Positions 17,395 to 26,219 of a DNA stretch of 64,000 nucleotides are shown piece after piece (position 1 is the stretch's first letter; the number at the start of each line of letters is the position of its first letter). A program made the position numbers and the translations under genes. Source of the stretch: Bacillota bacterium (GTDB taxonomy: Bacteria > Bacillota > Clostridia > Acetivibrionales > DSM-1351); assembly GCA_023393115.1 (NCBI GenBank), contig JAEWMS010000086.1, forward strand, positions 62,001 through 126,000, in the 5' to 3' direction. The notes beneath the pieces are model-generated. The model did not search any database. It was given only the letters and a program-made list of their open reading frames with translations, and was not told the origin of the DNA.

Positions 17395-17518
17395 AAGGTT
17401 TCTGTTAACAAATGATACAAAGAGCTGTACCATTTAAAAAATAGTAATCCGTTGTTCTAAATTAAATAAATAAAGTTGGAATGGAGTAATTACAAAGCTT
17501 CTGAGGATTGAATCTTTA

Positions 17519-17546
17519 TCACGGCCTTCTAATCTGTAGGCCTTGG
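17519..17546 (+). pseudogene. tRNA-Arg remnant (anticodon arm only)
   Basis: ACGGCCTTCTAA matches tRNA-Arg exactly, then TCTGTAGGCCTTGG matches with three changes that weaken the anticodon stem. The T-arm and acceptor are missing: TTGG joins straight to the CGCTTG of module II-b, as expected from a deletion between two TGG words. Confidence 0.7.
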
Positions 17547-17630
17547 CGCTTGTGTTTTCTGCGGAAAACACAGGCGTTTTTGTTTTACAAAAACGCGAAG
17601 CGCCTTACAGGCGGGACCAGTCCTACTGTA
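17545..17630 (+). repeat. Hairpin module, family II copy b
   Basis: GGCGCTTG...AAGCGCC outer stem with the same TGTTTTC-tgcg-GAAAACA hairpin as copy a. The next stem has changed to TACAG...GGAC-CA-GTCC...CTGTA, keeping pairing with compensatory substitutions. The terminal CCCC/GGGG stem is absent. Confidence 0.75.
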
Positions 17631-17737
17631 TTGGCAATGCTGAACTATTATGATAGCATTTATACTAGCAATAATTGCTATGATTTATACTAACAATAAA
17701 TTCTATGATTTAAACAAGATGGGAATGGAGTGAAACC

Positions 17738-18013
17738 ATGCAGCAGAGAAAAATATATAAGCCTATTGAACTGGCAAACATATTTGGTATCCATTCAAAC
17801 ACCATAAGGTTGTATGAGAAATGGGAGTTTATCAGTAAAGCACAGAGAGCTGAAAACGGATATCGTATATTTACTAACGTCCATCTGTATCAGATAGCAT
17901 TATGTCGGTGTATTTTTGGGCATCCATTTACAACCAAGACCATACGCTATTTAGGAAATAAAGTAATTGAGGCATCAGCAAAGTGGGATATTCCTCTTGT
18001 TATGGGTGCTTGA
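17738..18013 (+). pseudogene. Truncated MerR-family regulator
   Basis: 91 residues beginning with the MerR winged-helix domain (ELANIFGIHSNTIRLYEKWEFI, NGYRIF). The effector-binding half is missing; the frame ends ...KWDIPLVMGA at the point where permease sequence begins. GGAG precedes the ATG, so a short DNA-binding protein could still be made, but the structure is that of a deletion relic. Confidence 0.7.
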
Positions 18014-18248
18014 CAGTATTATGGAATTAGGGAGGTATCCGGTAAAAATATATCCTCTTGCCTTTTGTAATATACTAACGTGGATTATCCCCATAGGCAT
18101 TATGATTACCATTCCAGCTGAAGTGCTGAAAGGTTCCGTGAATGTTCTTGAGATATTATTTGGTTTCCTGTTAGCCATCACACTATACATTTTAGCGGTT
18201 ATATTTCTTAAGAAAAGTATAAAGAAATATGCCAGTGCTTCAAGTTAA
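18007..18248 (+). pseudogene. C-terminal remnant of an ABC-2 type permease
   Basis: From about 18007 the frame reads LDSIMELGRYPVKIYP...IIPIGIMITIPAEVL...FLKKSIKKYASASS. This is the typical end of ABC-2 (daunorubicin-type, DUF990-like) membrane subunits. All N-terminal membrane segments and the partner ATPase are absent. The junction with the merR fragment near 18000-18015 marks a large deletion. Confidence 0.7.
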
Positions 18249-18269
18249 GTCATAATAAGCTAACACGAT

Positions 18270-18308
18270 AACACTTTTGGCCAAATTGGTCCTAAGTGTT
18301 ATTTTATT
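18270..18308 (+). terminator. Terminator after permease relic
   Basis: AACACTT (18270-18276) pairs with AAGTGTT (18294-18300), with an inner GGCCAAATTGGTC pairing, followed by ATTTTATT. It isolates the following operon. Confidence 0.75.
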
Positions 18309-18319
18309 GCATTTCTATA

Positions 18320-18383
18320 TTGAAACATAGAACATATGTTTGATATAATGGAAATTGTCAAGTTATAACTGCTTTGATATAAT
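18320..18383 (+). promoter_or_regulatory. Tandem promoters of the TerB operon
   Basis: P1: TTGAAA (18320-18325), 18 nt, TATAAT (18344-18349). P2: TTGTCA (18355-18360), 17 nt, TATAAT (18378-18383). P2 lies only 21 nt before the start codon, giving a very short leader. Confidence 0.75.
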
Positions 18384-18404
18384 AGGTGCGAAGGCGGTGG
18401 CGGC

Positions 18405-19991
18405 ATGGCTGATATTCAAAATCTGATAAAAACAATATTGTCAAATAAAAAGCTTACAGATAATGATTATACTCTGTCAAAAACATATCAGGATGAGCCT
18501 ATACTTAAAACAGCAGCACAAATGGCAAATTTTACACCGCCAAAGTACCGTGAGATGAGGAATTTAGCAAAAGCTGGTCCACTTTCTTATGAATCAGATG
18601 CGCAAATCTTTTATAAACAAGGGAAGTTTATGGAGGATTTTACTGATGACTACCGGTATAACGGCGAATTTCAAAGATATTATCCAACCTATCAGTCTAT
18701 GACTGACCAGCAGTTGCGTGGATATTTTTCATGGCGAACCAGAGTTCGTGGAGGTATTGTAGAGAAAACATCACTTTCCTTTGTTTTTGTTTATGTTTAT
18801 GAGCTGTTAAATCAAATCGGAGTCAATTCTGCAGAGGAAGGTTTTTATGCACTTAAAGACTTCTGGCAGGCATATAAGGATATTGATCCTAAGGTTAATC
18901 ATTATATCAAGCTCTGGCTAAAAGATTATGTAATATATAATGGTCTGGATATATCCTTCCTTGAAGATTTTTCAGACATTCATTTTGATAATACAATTTT
19001 AACCCTTATAAAATATAAATCACATAACATTGATGAAGTTTTTTCAGCACTTAATTCTTTATCATCATATAATCTTGAGAATTCAAGATTTTACAAACAG
19101 CATTCAGATGACGTAAAAAGTGTGGTTTACAAAGTTTTTGCAGAGCTAACCGAGTACTATAATAAAAAGCGTAAAAACAGTATATATGAAAAGTTTTTCG
19201 GGAAAATAATGGTCAGCCAATACTTGATGTTCAGCTCCGCTGTATTTTATAGCCATGAGATGCATGAAGACTGTGTATATGAAATAAATGATGTTTACAA
19301 ATATTTATGTAAAAAGGGAAAATGGACTTGTGAAAGATTTTTCTTTTTCAGAGATAAAAACAAACATATTGGTGAACTATTAAAAGCTATTGACTTCTTA
19401 ATGAGACAGAAATATGATTTTAAATCAACTCTAAAAGTAGACAAGCTTACAAAAGTTTATCAGGATATAATTTTGAAGGAAATAGATAAAATCCTTGAGA
19501 TTAAAAAGAAAACAGCTGTCCCCAAAATAGAAATTGACGTCTCAAAGCTTCAAAGTATCAGGAAAACTGCCCTTGAAACTCAAAATAAGCTTATTGTTGA
19601 AGATAATGAAAAAATACCACTTCCCGAAACAAAGCCTGTAGCTGTAACCACAGCTGATAGCACATATGATTTGTTTGCCTGGCTGGAAGAAAAGGCTAAT
19701 AAAAATAACCATGTAGTTGTACCGGAGGAAGCAGCTCAGGAAGAGGCTGCTCAGGTAGAGGCATCAAGCTTAAGTAATATAGAGAATGAGTTTTTGAAAT
19801 GCCTGTTATATGGAAAGAATTATAGTGATCTGGTAAAATCAAATGGACTCATGCTTTCAGTAATCATTGATTCCATAAACGAAAAGCTATTTGACACATT
19901 TAGCGACACTGTTTTTATTTTTGACGGTGACAAACCGGAATTGATTGAAGATTATAAGGATCAACTGAAAGAGATTATAACAAGACGATAG
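18405..19991 (+). CDS. TerB-N / TerB-C domain protein
   Basis: 528 residues, cytoplasmic. The N-terminal half carries the TerB-N pattern (about residues 75-280: YYPTYQSMTDQQLRGYFSWR, then FVFVYVYELLN). A Lys-rich middle and an Ala/Glu low-complexity linker (VPEEAAQEEAAQVEA, about 445-460) lead to a TerB-C-like tail (ENEFLKCLLYG ... VFIFDGDKPELIEDY). TerB-N/C proteins were described in comparative genomics as parts of stress or phage-response systems with ATPases and helicases. First gene of a three-gene operon with a strong promoter. Molecular role is unknown; scaffold or sensor is a guess. Confidence 0.8.
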   Translation: MADIQNLIKTILSNKKLTDNDYTLSKTYQDEPILKTAAQMANFTPPKYREMRNLAKAGPLSYESDAQIFYKQGKFMEDFTDDYRYNGEFQRYYPTYQSMTDQQLRGYFSWRTRVRGGIVEKTSLSFVFVYVYELLNQIGVNSAEEGFYALKDFWQAYKDIDPKVNHYIKLWLKDYVIYNGLDISFLEDFSDIHFDNTILTLIKYKSHNIDEVFSALNSLSSYNLENSRFYKQHSDDVKSVVYKVFAELTEYYNKKRKNSIYEKFFGKIMVSQYLMFSSAVFYSHEMHEDCVYEINDVYKYLCKKGKWTCERFFFFRDKNKHIGELLKAIDFLMRQKYDFKSTLKVDKLTKVYQDIILKEIDKILEIKKKTAVPKIEIDVSKLQSIRKTALETQNKLIVEDNEKIPLPETKPVAVTTADSTYDLFAWLEEKANKNNHVVVPEEAAQEEAAQVEASSLSNIENEFLKCLLYGKNYSDLVKSNGLMLSVIIDSINEKLFDTFSDTVFIFDGDKPELIEDYKDQLKEIITRR

Positions 19992-20118
19992 CAGAGAATG
20001 AACAAATATTATTGCCGGTGTGACAAAAATTATTGAAGACACCTGTTAAGCAATAATGGGGATACACTTATGGAAATAATGGAATACACTCATAGAGAAT
20101 GTACGGAGAGGAAACGTA

Positions 20119-21438
20119 ATGATAAAAATTCCTAAAAGAATATCAACTGTAATAATAAACTCTTTAAAAGGCGGAGTTGTACCAAGAATCGGCCTGCCAT
20201 ATATCACAGTAGGGAGAGAAACCGAGATAAATGCCCTTTTACATGATGTGGATATCATTGCGGATGGGGGAGCATCCTTTCGTTTTATTGTAGGAAAATA
20301 CGGCAGCGGCAAAAGTTTTCTTCTGCAAACAATAAGAAATTATGTTATGGATAAAAACTTTGTCGTGGTAGATGCCGACCTTTCACCTGAAAGACGTTTA
20401 CAGGGTACTAAAGGACAGGGACTGGCTACATATAAGGAGTTGATACAGAATATGTCTACCAAAACCAGACCCGAGGGCGGGGCTCTAACCCTTATACTGG
20501 ACAGGTGGATAAGTAATATTCAAAGCGAGGTAGCTACTGAAATCGGGCTTTCCTACAATGACAGCGAATTTAGCAAGCTGGTGGAAAAGAAAATATATGA
20601 GGTTATAAACTCACTTAATGAAATGGTTCATGGCTTTGACTTTGCTAAGCTATTAATTATATATTATAAATCCTTTCTTAACGGGGACGATGAGAGCAAA
20701 GCAAAGGTAGTTAAATGGTTTCGTGGTGAATATGCAAATAAAACCGATGCCAGAGCAGAGCTTGGTGTCAATATCATAATTACAGATGACGACTGGTACG
20801 AATATATTAAGCTTTTCGCAATGTTCCTTAAGAAAGCAGGATATAATGGGCTCCTTATACTAGTTGACGAGCTTGTAAACATATATAAGATCCCAAACAG
20901 CATTACAAGGCAGTATAACTATGAAAAAATCCTTACAATGTACAATGATACACTGCAGGGAAAAGCCAGGTATCTAGGTATTATAATGGGTGGTACACCT
21001 CAGTGTATTGAGGACACAAGACGGGGTGTTTATAGTTATGAGGCCTTAAAATCCCGACTTGAAGAAGGGCGTTTCGGACGTGAGAATGTTAAGGATGTCC
21101 TTGCACCTGTAATAAAGCTCTCACCTCTTACTTATGAGGAAATGCTGGTTTTAATTGAAAAACTTGCGGATATCCATGCAGGTCTCTTTGACTATGAACA
21201 AACCATAAGTCAGGATGACATGATTAATTTTATAAAAATTGAATTCGGAAGAATAGGGGCAGAAACCAATATTACCCCCCGTGAGGTTATCCGTGATTTT
21301 ATTGAGCTGCTCAACATAGTATACCAAAACCCCAACATAAATGTTTCTGAACTTTTAGGCTCTGAGAAGTTTGAATATGCCAAGACAGAAATAAATGATG
21401 AAGTGTTGGAAAAAGAGTTTGAGGAATTTGAGATATGA
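20119..21438 (+). CDS. BrxD-like ATP-binding protein (DUF2791 family)
   Basis: 439-residue P-loop ATPase of the STAND/AAA-like family called BrxD in type 2 BREX loci. Walker A GKYGSGKS at residues 59-66; Walker B LLILVDELVN near 250; R(F)GRENVKDVLAPVIKLSPL is the typical later block. GGAGAGG precedes the ATG. It starts 127 nt after the TerB gene and overlaps the helicase by 4 nt (ATGA), indicating translational coupling. No PglX, PglZ or BrxC is nearby, so this is not a full BREX system. Confidence 0.85.
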   Translation: MIKIPKRISTVIINSLKGGVVPRIGLPYITVGRETEINALLHDVDIIADGGASFRFIVGKYGSGKSFLLQTIRNYVMDKNFVVVDADLSPERRLQGTKGQGLATYKELIQNMSTKTRPEGGALTLILDRWISNIQSEVATEIGLSYNDSEFSKLVEKKIYEVINSLNEMVHGFDFAKLLIIYYKSFLNGDDESKAKVVKWFRGEYANKTDARAELGVNIIITDDDWYEYIKLFAMFLKKAGYNGLLILVDELVNIYKIPNSITRQYNYEKILTMYNDTLQGKARYLGIIMGGTPQCIEDTRRGVYSYEALKSRLEEGRFGRENVKDVLAPVIKLSPLTYEEMLVLIEKLADIHAGLFDYEQTISQDDMINFIKIEFGRIGAETNITPREVIRDFIELLNIVYQNPNINVSELLGSEKFEYAKTEINDEVLEKEFEEFEI

Positions 21439-23669
21439 ATATTTTTAGTCGATACGCACCATTTATTCAGGATTTTATTTATCAAAATAACTGGGAAGCC
21501 CTCCGTGCGATTCAGGTAGCAGCGGGAGACGCTGTTTTCAATACGGACCATAATATTCTGCTGTCGGCATCAACAGCTTCCGGTAAAACCGAGGCCGCTT
21601 TTTTTCCCATACTCACACTTTTTTATGAAGATCCTCCAAAATCTGTGGGTGCCATATATATAGGACCCCTTAAGGCTCTTATCAATGACCAGTTTATGCG
21701 CCTTAATGATCTTTGCAGAGAAGCTGATATACCTGTCTGGCACTGGCATGGTGATGTGGCACAGTCCCATAAAAACAAACTTTTAAAAAATCCATCAGGT
21801 ATCTTGCAGATCACCCCGGAGTCGCTGGAAGCTTTGCTATTACACAAACATGCAGATGTGGCAAGGCTTTTTGGTGATTTAAGATTTATTGTAATAGATG
21901 AAGTTCACTCGTTAATGCGTGGTGACAGGGGTGGTCAGACCCTTTGTCTCATTGAAAGACTTTCAAAGCTTGCGGGAGTGAACCCAAGAAGGATAGGCCT
22001 TTCAGCTACAATTGGTGATCTGGAAGGGACAGGAGCCTTTTTATCATCGGGTACCGGTAGAAATACAGTAATACCCAGGATTGAGGCTAAAGGGGCAAAA
22101 TGGCGGCTCTCAATGGAGCATTTTTTTGTCCAGGGAGCGCAGTCTGCCGAAGATAAGGATATTCCTGAAGCTATGCCTGTTCTAGACATGGAATCAGATA
22201 TTGCGCCTAAAAATGCTGACCCGGGTATGGGATATATCTTTGAACATACAAGAGGAAAAAAATGTCTTGTATTTGTAAACTCAAGAGAAGAGTGTGAGGC
22301 TGTTACAACCACTCTGCGACAATATTGCGAGGCGAATCACGAGCCGGATAGATTCTTAATACATCATGGTAATTTGTCGACCTCTTACAGGGAAACTGCC
22401 GAAGCAGTTATGAAGGATGATGAGCAATACCAGACAACGGTTACAACGGCGACACTTGAGCTGGGAATAGATATAGGACGGCTTGAACGTGCCTTTCAGA
22501 TAGATGCGCCCTTTATGGTATCTTCCTTTCTGCAAAGAATGGGTCGTACCGGCAGACGTGATTTACCACCAGAAATGTGGTTTGTTATACGAGAGGAGGT
22601 TCCGGAGGCAAGAGCAATGCTCCCGGTAACCATTCCATGGGTATTGCTGCAGGGAATTGCATTAATTCAACTTTATGTACAGGAGCGGTGGGTTGAACCG
22701 CCCAATTTAAACAGGCTTCCTTACAGCCTTCTATATCATCAGACAATGTGTACTCTTGCCTCCAGCGGAGAAATGTCTCCGGCAGGGCTTGCGTCCAGAG
22801 TGCTTTCCTTGAGCTATTTTCATAGAATAACTCAGGAAGATTATAAACTGCTTTTGAAGCACCTTATAGGCATAGAACATATACAGAGGACTGAAGAAGG
22901 CGGACTTATAGTTGGTCTCGCTGGAGAAAGGCAAACAAATTCATATAAGTTCTATGCCGTATTTAAGGAGAACGAAGAATACACTGTCAGAAGTAAATCA
23001 CAGGAGCTTGGCACAATAGTCCTGCCGCCGCCTGTTGGTGAAAAAATAGCCCTTGCAGGCCATGTCTGGGTAGTTGAAGAGATTGACCACAAGCGCCATC
23101 TGGTATACTGTGAGCAGGTTAAGGGAAAGGTTCCCGCATATTTCGGACAATGTCCAGGAGATATTAATACAAAAGTTCTTGAGAGAATGAAAGATGTCCT
23201 GCGGGAAGATGCAATTTACCCTTATCTTATGAAAAATGCTGTGGTAAGGCTTGGTGAAGCCAGGCATACAGCTATTAATTCAAACATGATAGAAGACCCT
23301 CTTATATGCCTGGGCGGCGATATGTGGTGCCTGTTTCCATGGCTTGGAACATATGCGTTTTTGGCTATTGAAAGATTTATAAAGCTTAAATGTGCACCTC
23401 AGCTGGGTATAACTGCCCTTGATTCTTCAAGACCATATTTCATACAGTTCAAGATGAAGTCAACACGAGAAGAGTTTTTTAGAGTGATATGTGATATGGA
23501 AAAACAACCCCTTGACCCAATGGAACTCATTTATAAGGGGGAAATTCCATTATTCGATAAGTACGATGAATTCTTACCGGAAGAGCTGGTTAAGAAAAGT
23601 TTTGCTTATGGCGTACTAAGTATAGATGAGATGAAAATGCGTATCCGAAGCTGGGAAAAGTATTGTTAA
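21435..23669 (+). CDS. BrxHI-like DEAD/DEAH-box helicase (Lhr-type)
   Basis: 744-residue superfamily 2 helicase. Motif I STASGKTEA (residues about 46-54), motif Ib-like GPLKALINDQ, motif II DEVH, motif III LSATIGD, and motif VI QRMGRTGRR, followed by a long C-terminal region like Lhr/BrxHI proteins. Start overlaps the BrxD-like gene by 4 nt. The pairing of this helicase type with DUF2791 is typical of BREX-2-like and stand-alone TerB loci. Expected to act on nucleic acid; polarity and substrate are unknown. Confidence 0.87.
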   Translation: MNIFSRYAPFIQDFIYQNNWEALRAIQVAAGDAVFNTDHNILLSASTASGKTEAAFFPILTLFYEDPPKSVGAIYIGPLKALINDQFMRLNDLCREADIPVWHWHGDVAQSHKNKLLKNPSGILQITPESLEALLLHKHADVARLFGDLRFIVIDEVHSLMRGDRGGQTLCLIERLSKLAGVNPRRIGLSATIGDLEGTGAFLSSGTGRNTVIPRIEAKGAKWRLSMEHFFVQGAQSAEDKDIPEAMPVLDMESDIAPKNADPGMGYIFEHTRGKKCLVFVNSREECEAVTTTLRQYCEANHEPDRFLIHHGNLSTSYRETAEAVMKDDEQYQTTVTTATLELGIDIGRLERAFQIDAPFMVSSFLQRMGRTGRRDLPPEMWFVIREEVPEARAMLPVTIPWVLLQGIALIQLYVQERWVEPPNLNRLPYSLLYHQTMCTLASSGEMSPAGLASRVLSLSYFHRITQEDYKLLLKHLIGIEHIQRTEEGGLIVGLAGERQTNSYKFYAVFKENEEYTVRSKSQELGTIVLPPPVGEKIALAGHVWVVEEIDHKRHLVYCEQVKGKVPAYFGQCPGDINTKVLERMKDVLREDAIYPYLMKNAVVRLGEARHTAINSNMIEDPLICLGGDMWCLFPWLGTYAFLAIERFIKLKCAPQLGITALDSSRPYFIQFKMKSTREEFFRVICDMEKQPLDPMELIYKGEIPLFDKYDEFLPEELVKKSFAYGVLSIDEMKMRIRSWEKYC

Positions 23670-23976
23670 GAGTTTGTGAGAAAGTGATTTTCAGCAAACC
23701 GAATTTACCTAGACAGATATGGACTACTCAAAAACAAATAGAACACAGTTACATGTTCTATTTGTTAGATTACAAAGGACATTGAGGTGAACATAACTAA
23801 AATTAATTGAAAAACAGGTTGAAAAACAGTTTTTGAAAAACTATTTATTAATCTTTGGAACTCTGGGCTGATACATCCACCAGGCACAAGCTGGTTTTAC
23901 TCCAAATACCATTAGCAAAATGTATAAAAGACTTGACAAAGTAGTATAAAAGAAAATTTTCAAAGTTATCTACCTC
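23670..23976. other. Intergenic region after the helicase
   Basis: Holds the perfect inverted repeat 23733-23766. At about 23873-23951 a short open stretch reads YIHQAQAGFTPNTISKMYKRLDKVV with no start codon; it could be the tail of a lost gene but I do not recognise it. Confidence 0.4.
23728..23766 (-). terminator. Terminator hairpin, minus-strand oriented
   Basis: Perfect 12-bp stem AACAAATAGAAC (23733-23744) / GTTCTATTTGTT (23755-23766). The A-run at its left becomes a T-tract on the minus strand, suited to ending the membrane-protein transcript that arrives from the right. It may also stop the helicase operon. Confidence 0.65.
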
Positions 23977-24933
23977 CTAATTATTAATGCCCGTTTTTCT
24001 CTCTACATATAGGGTCTTGGAAACATCCTCAATGTCCATTTTAATTTCATTTAGTTTCCATTTTATATTCTCGTACTCCTCTTTATTTGTATATAGTTCT
24101 ATATTCTCTACTAAATTTTGTAGTCTTTCTAAAACATTTTTTTTATCTCTAATTTCCTTGTTTTTAATAAAATAAAAAACCCATAGAAACCCTGATATAT
24201 TAAGTAAAGGAAAAATGGCAACACCAGTGATTATAAGAATTTGAGAAACTCGTGAAATAGATATGAGGACTTTATCAACCACAATTGCTGTTCCAAACAA
24301 ATATAGTAGAAGTATATTAAATATAACTAATGAGCAAAGTATCACTGCTAGTACAGGCTGTGACAGGATATTACGTATAATTAGCCCCTTCACCTGAGTA
24401 CGCTTCCTGTTAATAAGGAAGCAAAGCAAGGAGAATTGAAATACCCGTGTTGGGAGAGAGGTTATAAAATATAGTAGCAGGTTGTCTCTAAGATAGTCCA
24501 TTGTCATTCCTGAACCATATAATAATAACGGCAGATAAGCAAATTCAAAAATACCAATTGAAAGATATGCTATCATAAAGAAAATCAAGGCTTTAAACAT
24601 CCACTTGACTGCGCTTGCATCTCCAAAAACATCATTAGTCAATACAATAAGGACATATATTACGATTGGAATTATAAAATGATAAAAGCCATAATTCAAA
24701 CCTAAATTTATCAAAATATTTGACAATAAAGCCCCAACAATAGATGGTAAAAAAACCCTCACATAATCAAACCTGTTTATAAGCCTTTTACATTCGGGTT
24801 CCTTCCAATATTCAAATTCTCCAACCATTATTAATGTAAACATAACCAGATACAATTCTTCTGGAATAGAGACAAATATTGTATTTATAATAATCTTCTG
24901 AAATATACTTTGCTGAATAAAAATATCAAACAT
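23977..24933 (-). CDS. Membrane protein resembling a sensor-kinase input domain without kinase
   Basis: 318 residues with about seven or eight hydrophobic segments (residues about 10-255), then a charged helical tail (RDKKNVLERLQNLVENIELY..) likely to form a coiled coil. The arrangement resembles the AgrC/ComP-type transmembrane sensor region of clostridial histidine kinases, but the protein stops before any H-box or ATPase domain. AGGAGC lies about 11 nt before the ATG. It is single-gene, ending at the hairpin at 23728-23766. Function unknown; a receptor partnering with a kinase elsewhere, or a signal exporter, are possibilities. Confidence 0.6.
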   Translation of the reverse strand: MFDIFIQQSIFQKIIINTIFVSIPEELYLVMFTLIMVGEFEYWKEPECKRLINRFDYVRVFLPSIVGALLSNILINLGLNYGFYHFIIPIVIYVLIVLTNDVFGDASAVKWMFKALIFFMIAYLSIGIFEFAYLPLLLYGSGMTMDYLRDNLLLYFITSLPTRVFQFSLLCFLINRKRTQVKGLIIRNILSQPVLAVILCSLVIFNILLLYLFGTAIVVDKVLISISRVSQILIITGVAIFPLLNISGFLWVFYFIKNKEIRDKKNVLERLQNLVENIELYTNKEEYENIKWKLNEIKMDIEDVSKTLYVERKTGINN

Positions 24934-25163
24934 ACAACATCATAGCTCCTTAATAATAACAAGCTAAAGTTAACAAACGACAAAATTAGTAAAATTTAGC
25001 ATCATAAATACATTTTACTACATATTACATTGTATTGTAAATATTTATGATTGAGGAAATTATTGACAATAATAAACGGATAATAAATAATGAAAATGAC
25101 GCAGGAAAAAGGAAGCTCAATGACAACAAATCATTATGGGATTTTATGTAAAGAGGTGGGCAG

Positions 25164-25649
25164 ATGAAAGATATCTTTAATAAAATTGCTAAATCCATAA
25201 CTGGATTTTCAACACCGATATTTGGCATATCCTGGACTCCTCCTGAAAGTGACCGACTCTTGGTAAGTGACCTGATTGTATATCTGGAAGATAAAAGGGT
25301 ATTATTTAATCCTTATACCTTAGCGTACTACAAATATGTAGTAAGCTCTGTAATTGCTGTGAGAGAAAAGCTTACTGAGGTAATACAAAAGGTTAATGGC
25401 AATACTGAAATTGAATCACATTTAAGGGCAATGAGAGCGGCATGCAAAAAATTTCAAGACAGATGCAGCGAAAGCATACAGACCCAAAAGGCAATGGGTT
25501 TGGGAGAAGTGGTAGACGGAGTCTACCTTACAGCCTTAGGGGAATTAAGGGCTATATTCGGAATACATATTGCTCAACTTTGTCTTAAATACGGTATAGA
25601 AGTTAAGGAAAATCTATTGCTGCTTATGCCATATCATGATGTTGGTTGA
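25164..25649 (+). CDS. Conserved hypothetical protein (FGISW-type, DUF6650-like)
   Basis: 161 residues, soluble. The N-terminal block STPIFGISWTPPESDR and LEDKRVLFNPYTLAY recur in a family of unknown function; I believe this is DUF6650 but cannot check. The rest is predicted helical. GAGGTGGG lies about 4 nt before the ATG, somewhat close. No functional neighbour. Confidence 0.65.
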   Translation: MKDIFNKIAKSITGFSTPIFGISWTPPESDRLLVSDLIVYLEDKRVLFNPYTLAYYKYVVSSVIAVREKLTEVIQKVNGNTEIESHLRAMRAACKKFQDRCSESIQTQKAMGLGEVVDGVYLTALGELRAIFGIHIAQLCLKYGIEVKENLLLLMPYHDVG

Positions 25650-25721
25650 TTTATTATACGTAATTAATATACTGGTGGTGTTAAAAGATCGACATTAGTT
25701 ATACGAAATATCAACATTCTC

Positions 25722-25750
25722 AATAAAAACAACCCCTGTGTTAAACGGGG
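25722..25750 (-). terminator. Terminator of cwlJ-gerQ
   Basis: CCCC (25733-25736) pairs with GGGG (25747-25750) around an A/T-rich loop; on the minus strand a T-rich tract (complement of 25722-25732) follows. Confidence 0.6.
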
Positions 25751-25797
25751 GCTGCTTTATGTTGCAGGAGGGAGATTCATGTCTATCGGTGTTTAGT

Positions 25798-26178
25798 TTA
25801 TAGCAAAAATGTAATAAATTTTATTGAAAAGAAATCACAGGTCATTATATCGTCACTCTCGATTAGCCTTAGGTTTATATAATTTGCCCCGACACCTACC
25901 AAAGTTCCGGTTCTGTCTAATAGAGTTCCTGTACCGATAAGGAATTCAACCCTGACTCTTCTGCCGATTTGAGTACGCAAAAACCCGTTCAAATAATCCG
26001 TGCTGGTCAAAGTTAACGCTTCGGGCTGTGTGGTAGGGGTTATGGGTGCAAATTGATCCTGCTGTGTCATACCCTGCATGGGCTGACCCGGTGTCATTAC
26101 CTCGGCTTGGGTTCCGTCCGGCCTTTCCTCATAGCAGGTAAAAGGCAAAGTATAATATGGAGTTGGTCGATTTTTCAT
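25798..26178 (-). CDS. gerQ: Spore coat protein GerQ-like
   Basis: 126 residues: a Pro/Gln/Thr-rich N-terminus (to about 55), then a compact beta domain (YLNGFLRTQIGRRVRVEFLIG, GTLVGVGANYINL, ending FFSIKFITFLL) matching the GerQ/YwdL type. In Bacillus, GerQ keeps the cortex-lytic enzyme CwlJ in the spore coat. The gene lies 41 nt downstream of a cwlJ-like gene on the same strand, which supports the call. AAGGAAG lies about 11 nt before the ATG. Confidence 0.8.
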   Translation of the reverse strand: MKNRPTPYYTLPFTCYEERPDGTQAEVMTPGQPMQGMTQQDQFAPITPTTQPEALTLTSTDYLNGFLRTQIGRRVRVEFLIGTGTLLDRTGTLVGVGANYINLRLIESDDIMTCDFFSIKFITFLL

Positions 26179-26219
26179 ATAGATTTAACTTCCTTTCTGA
26201 ATGGATTTCTTTATTGATA

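Larger units (their letters stand above)
17395..17737. other. Intergenic stretch with tRNA-Arg relic and module II-b
   Basis: No gene is seen. 17395-17515 is unremarkable AT-rich DNA; 17519-17630 holds the relic and hairpin module listed separately; the rest is AT-rich with a repeated CTATGATTTA-like word (17665-17712). Confidence 0.6.

Noticed and set aside
18405..23669. Complete BREX system
   Set aside because: Only BrxD-like and BrxHI-like parts are present; PglX, PglZ, BrxC and PglW are not in the window.
25047..25151. 34-codon ORF before the DUF6650-like gene
   Set aside because: No ribosome site and low-complexity Asn/Lys composition; not supported.
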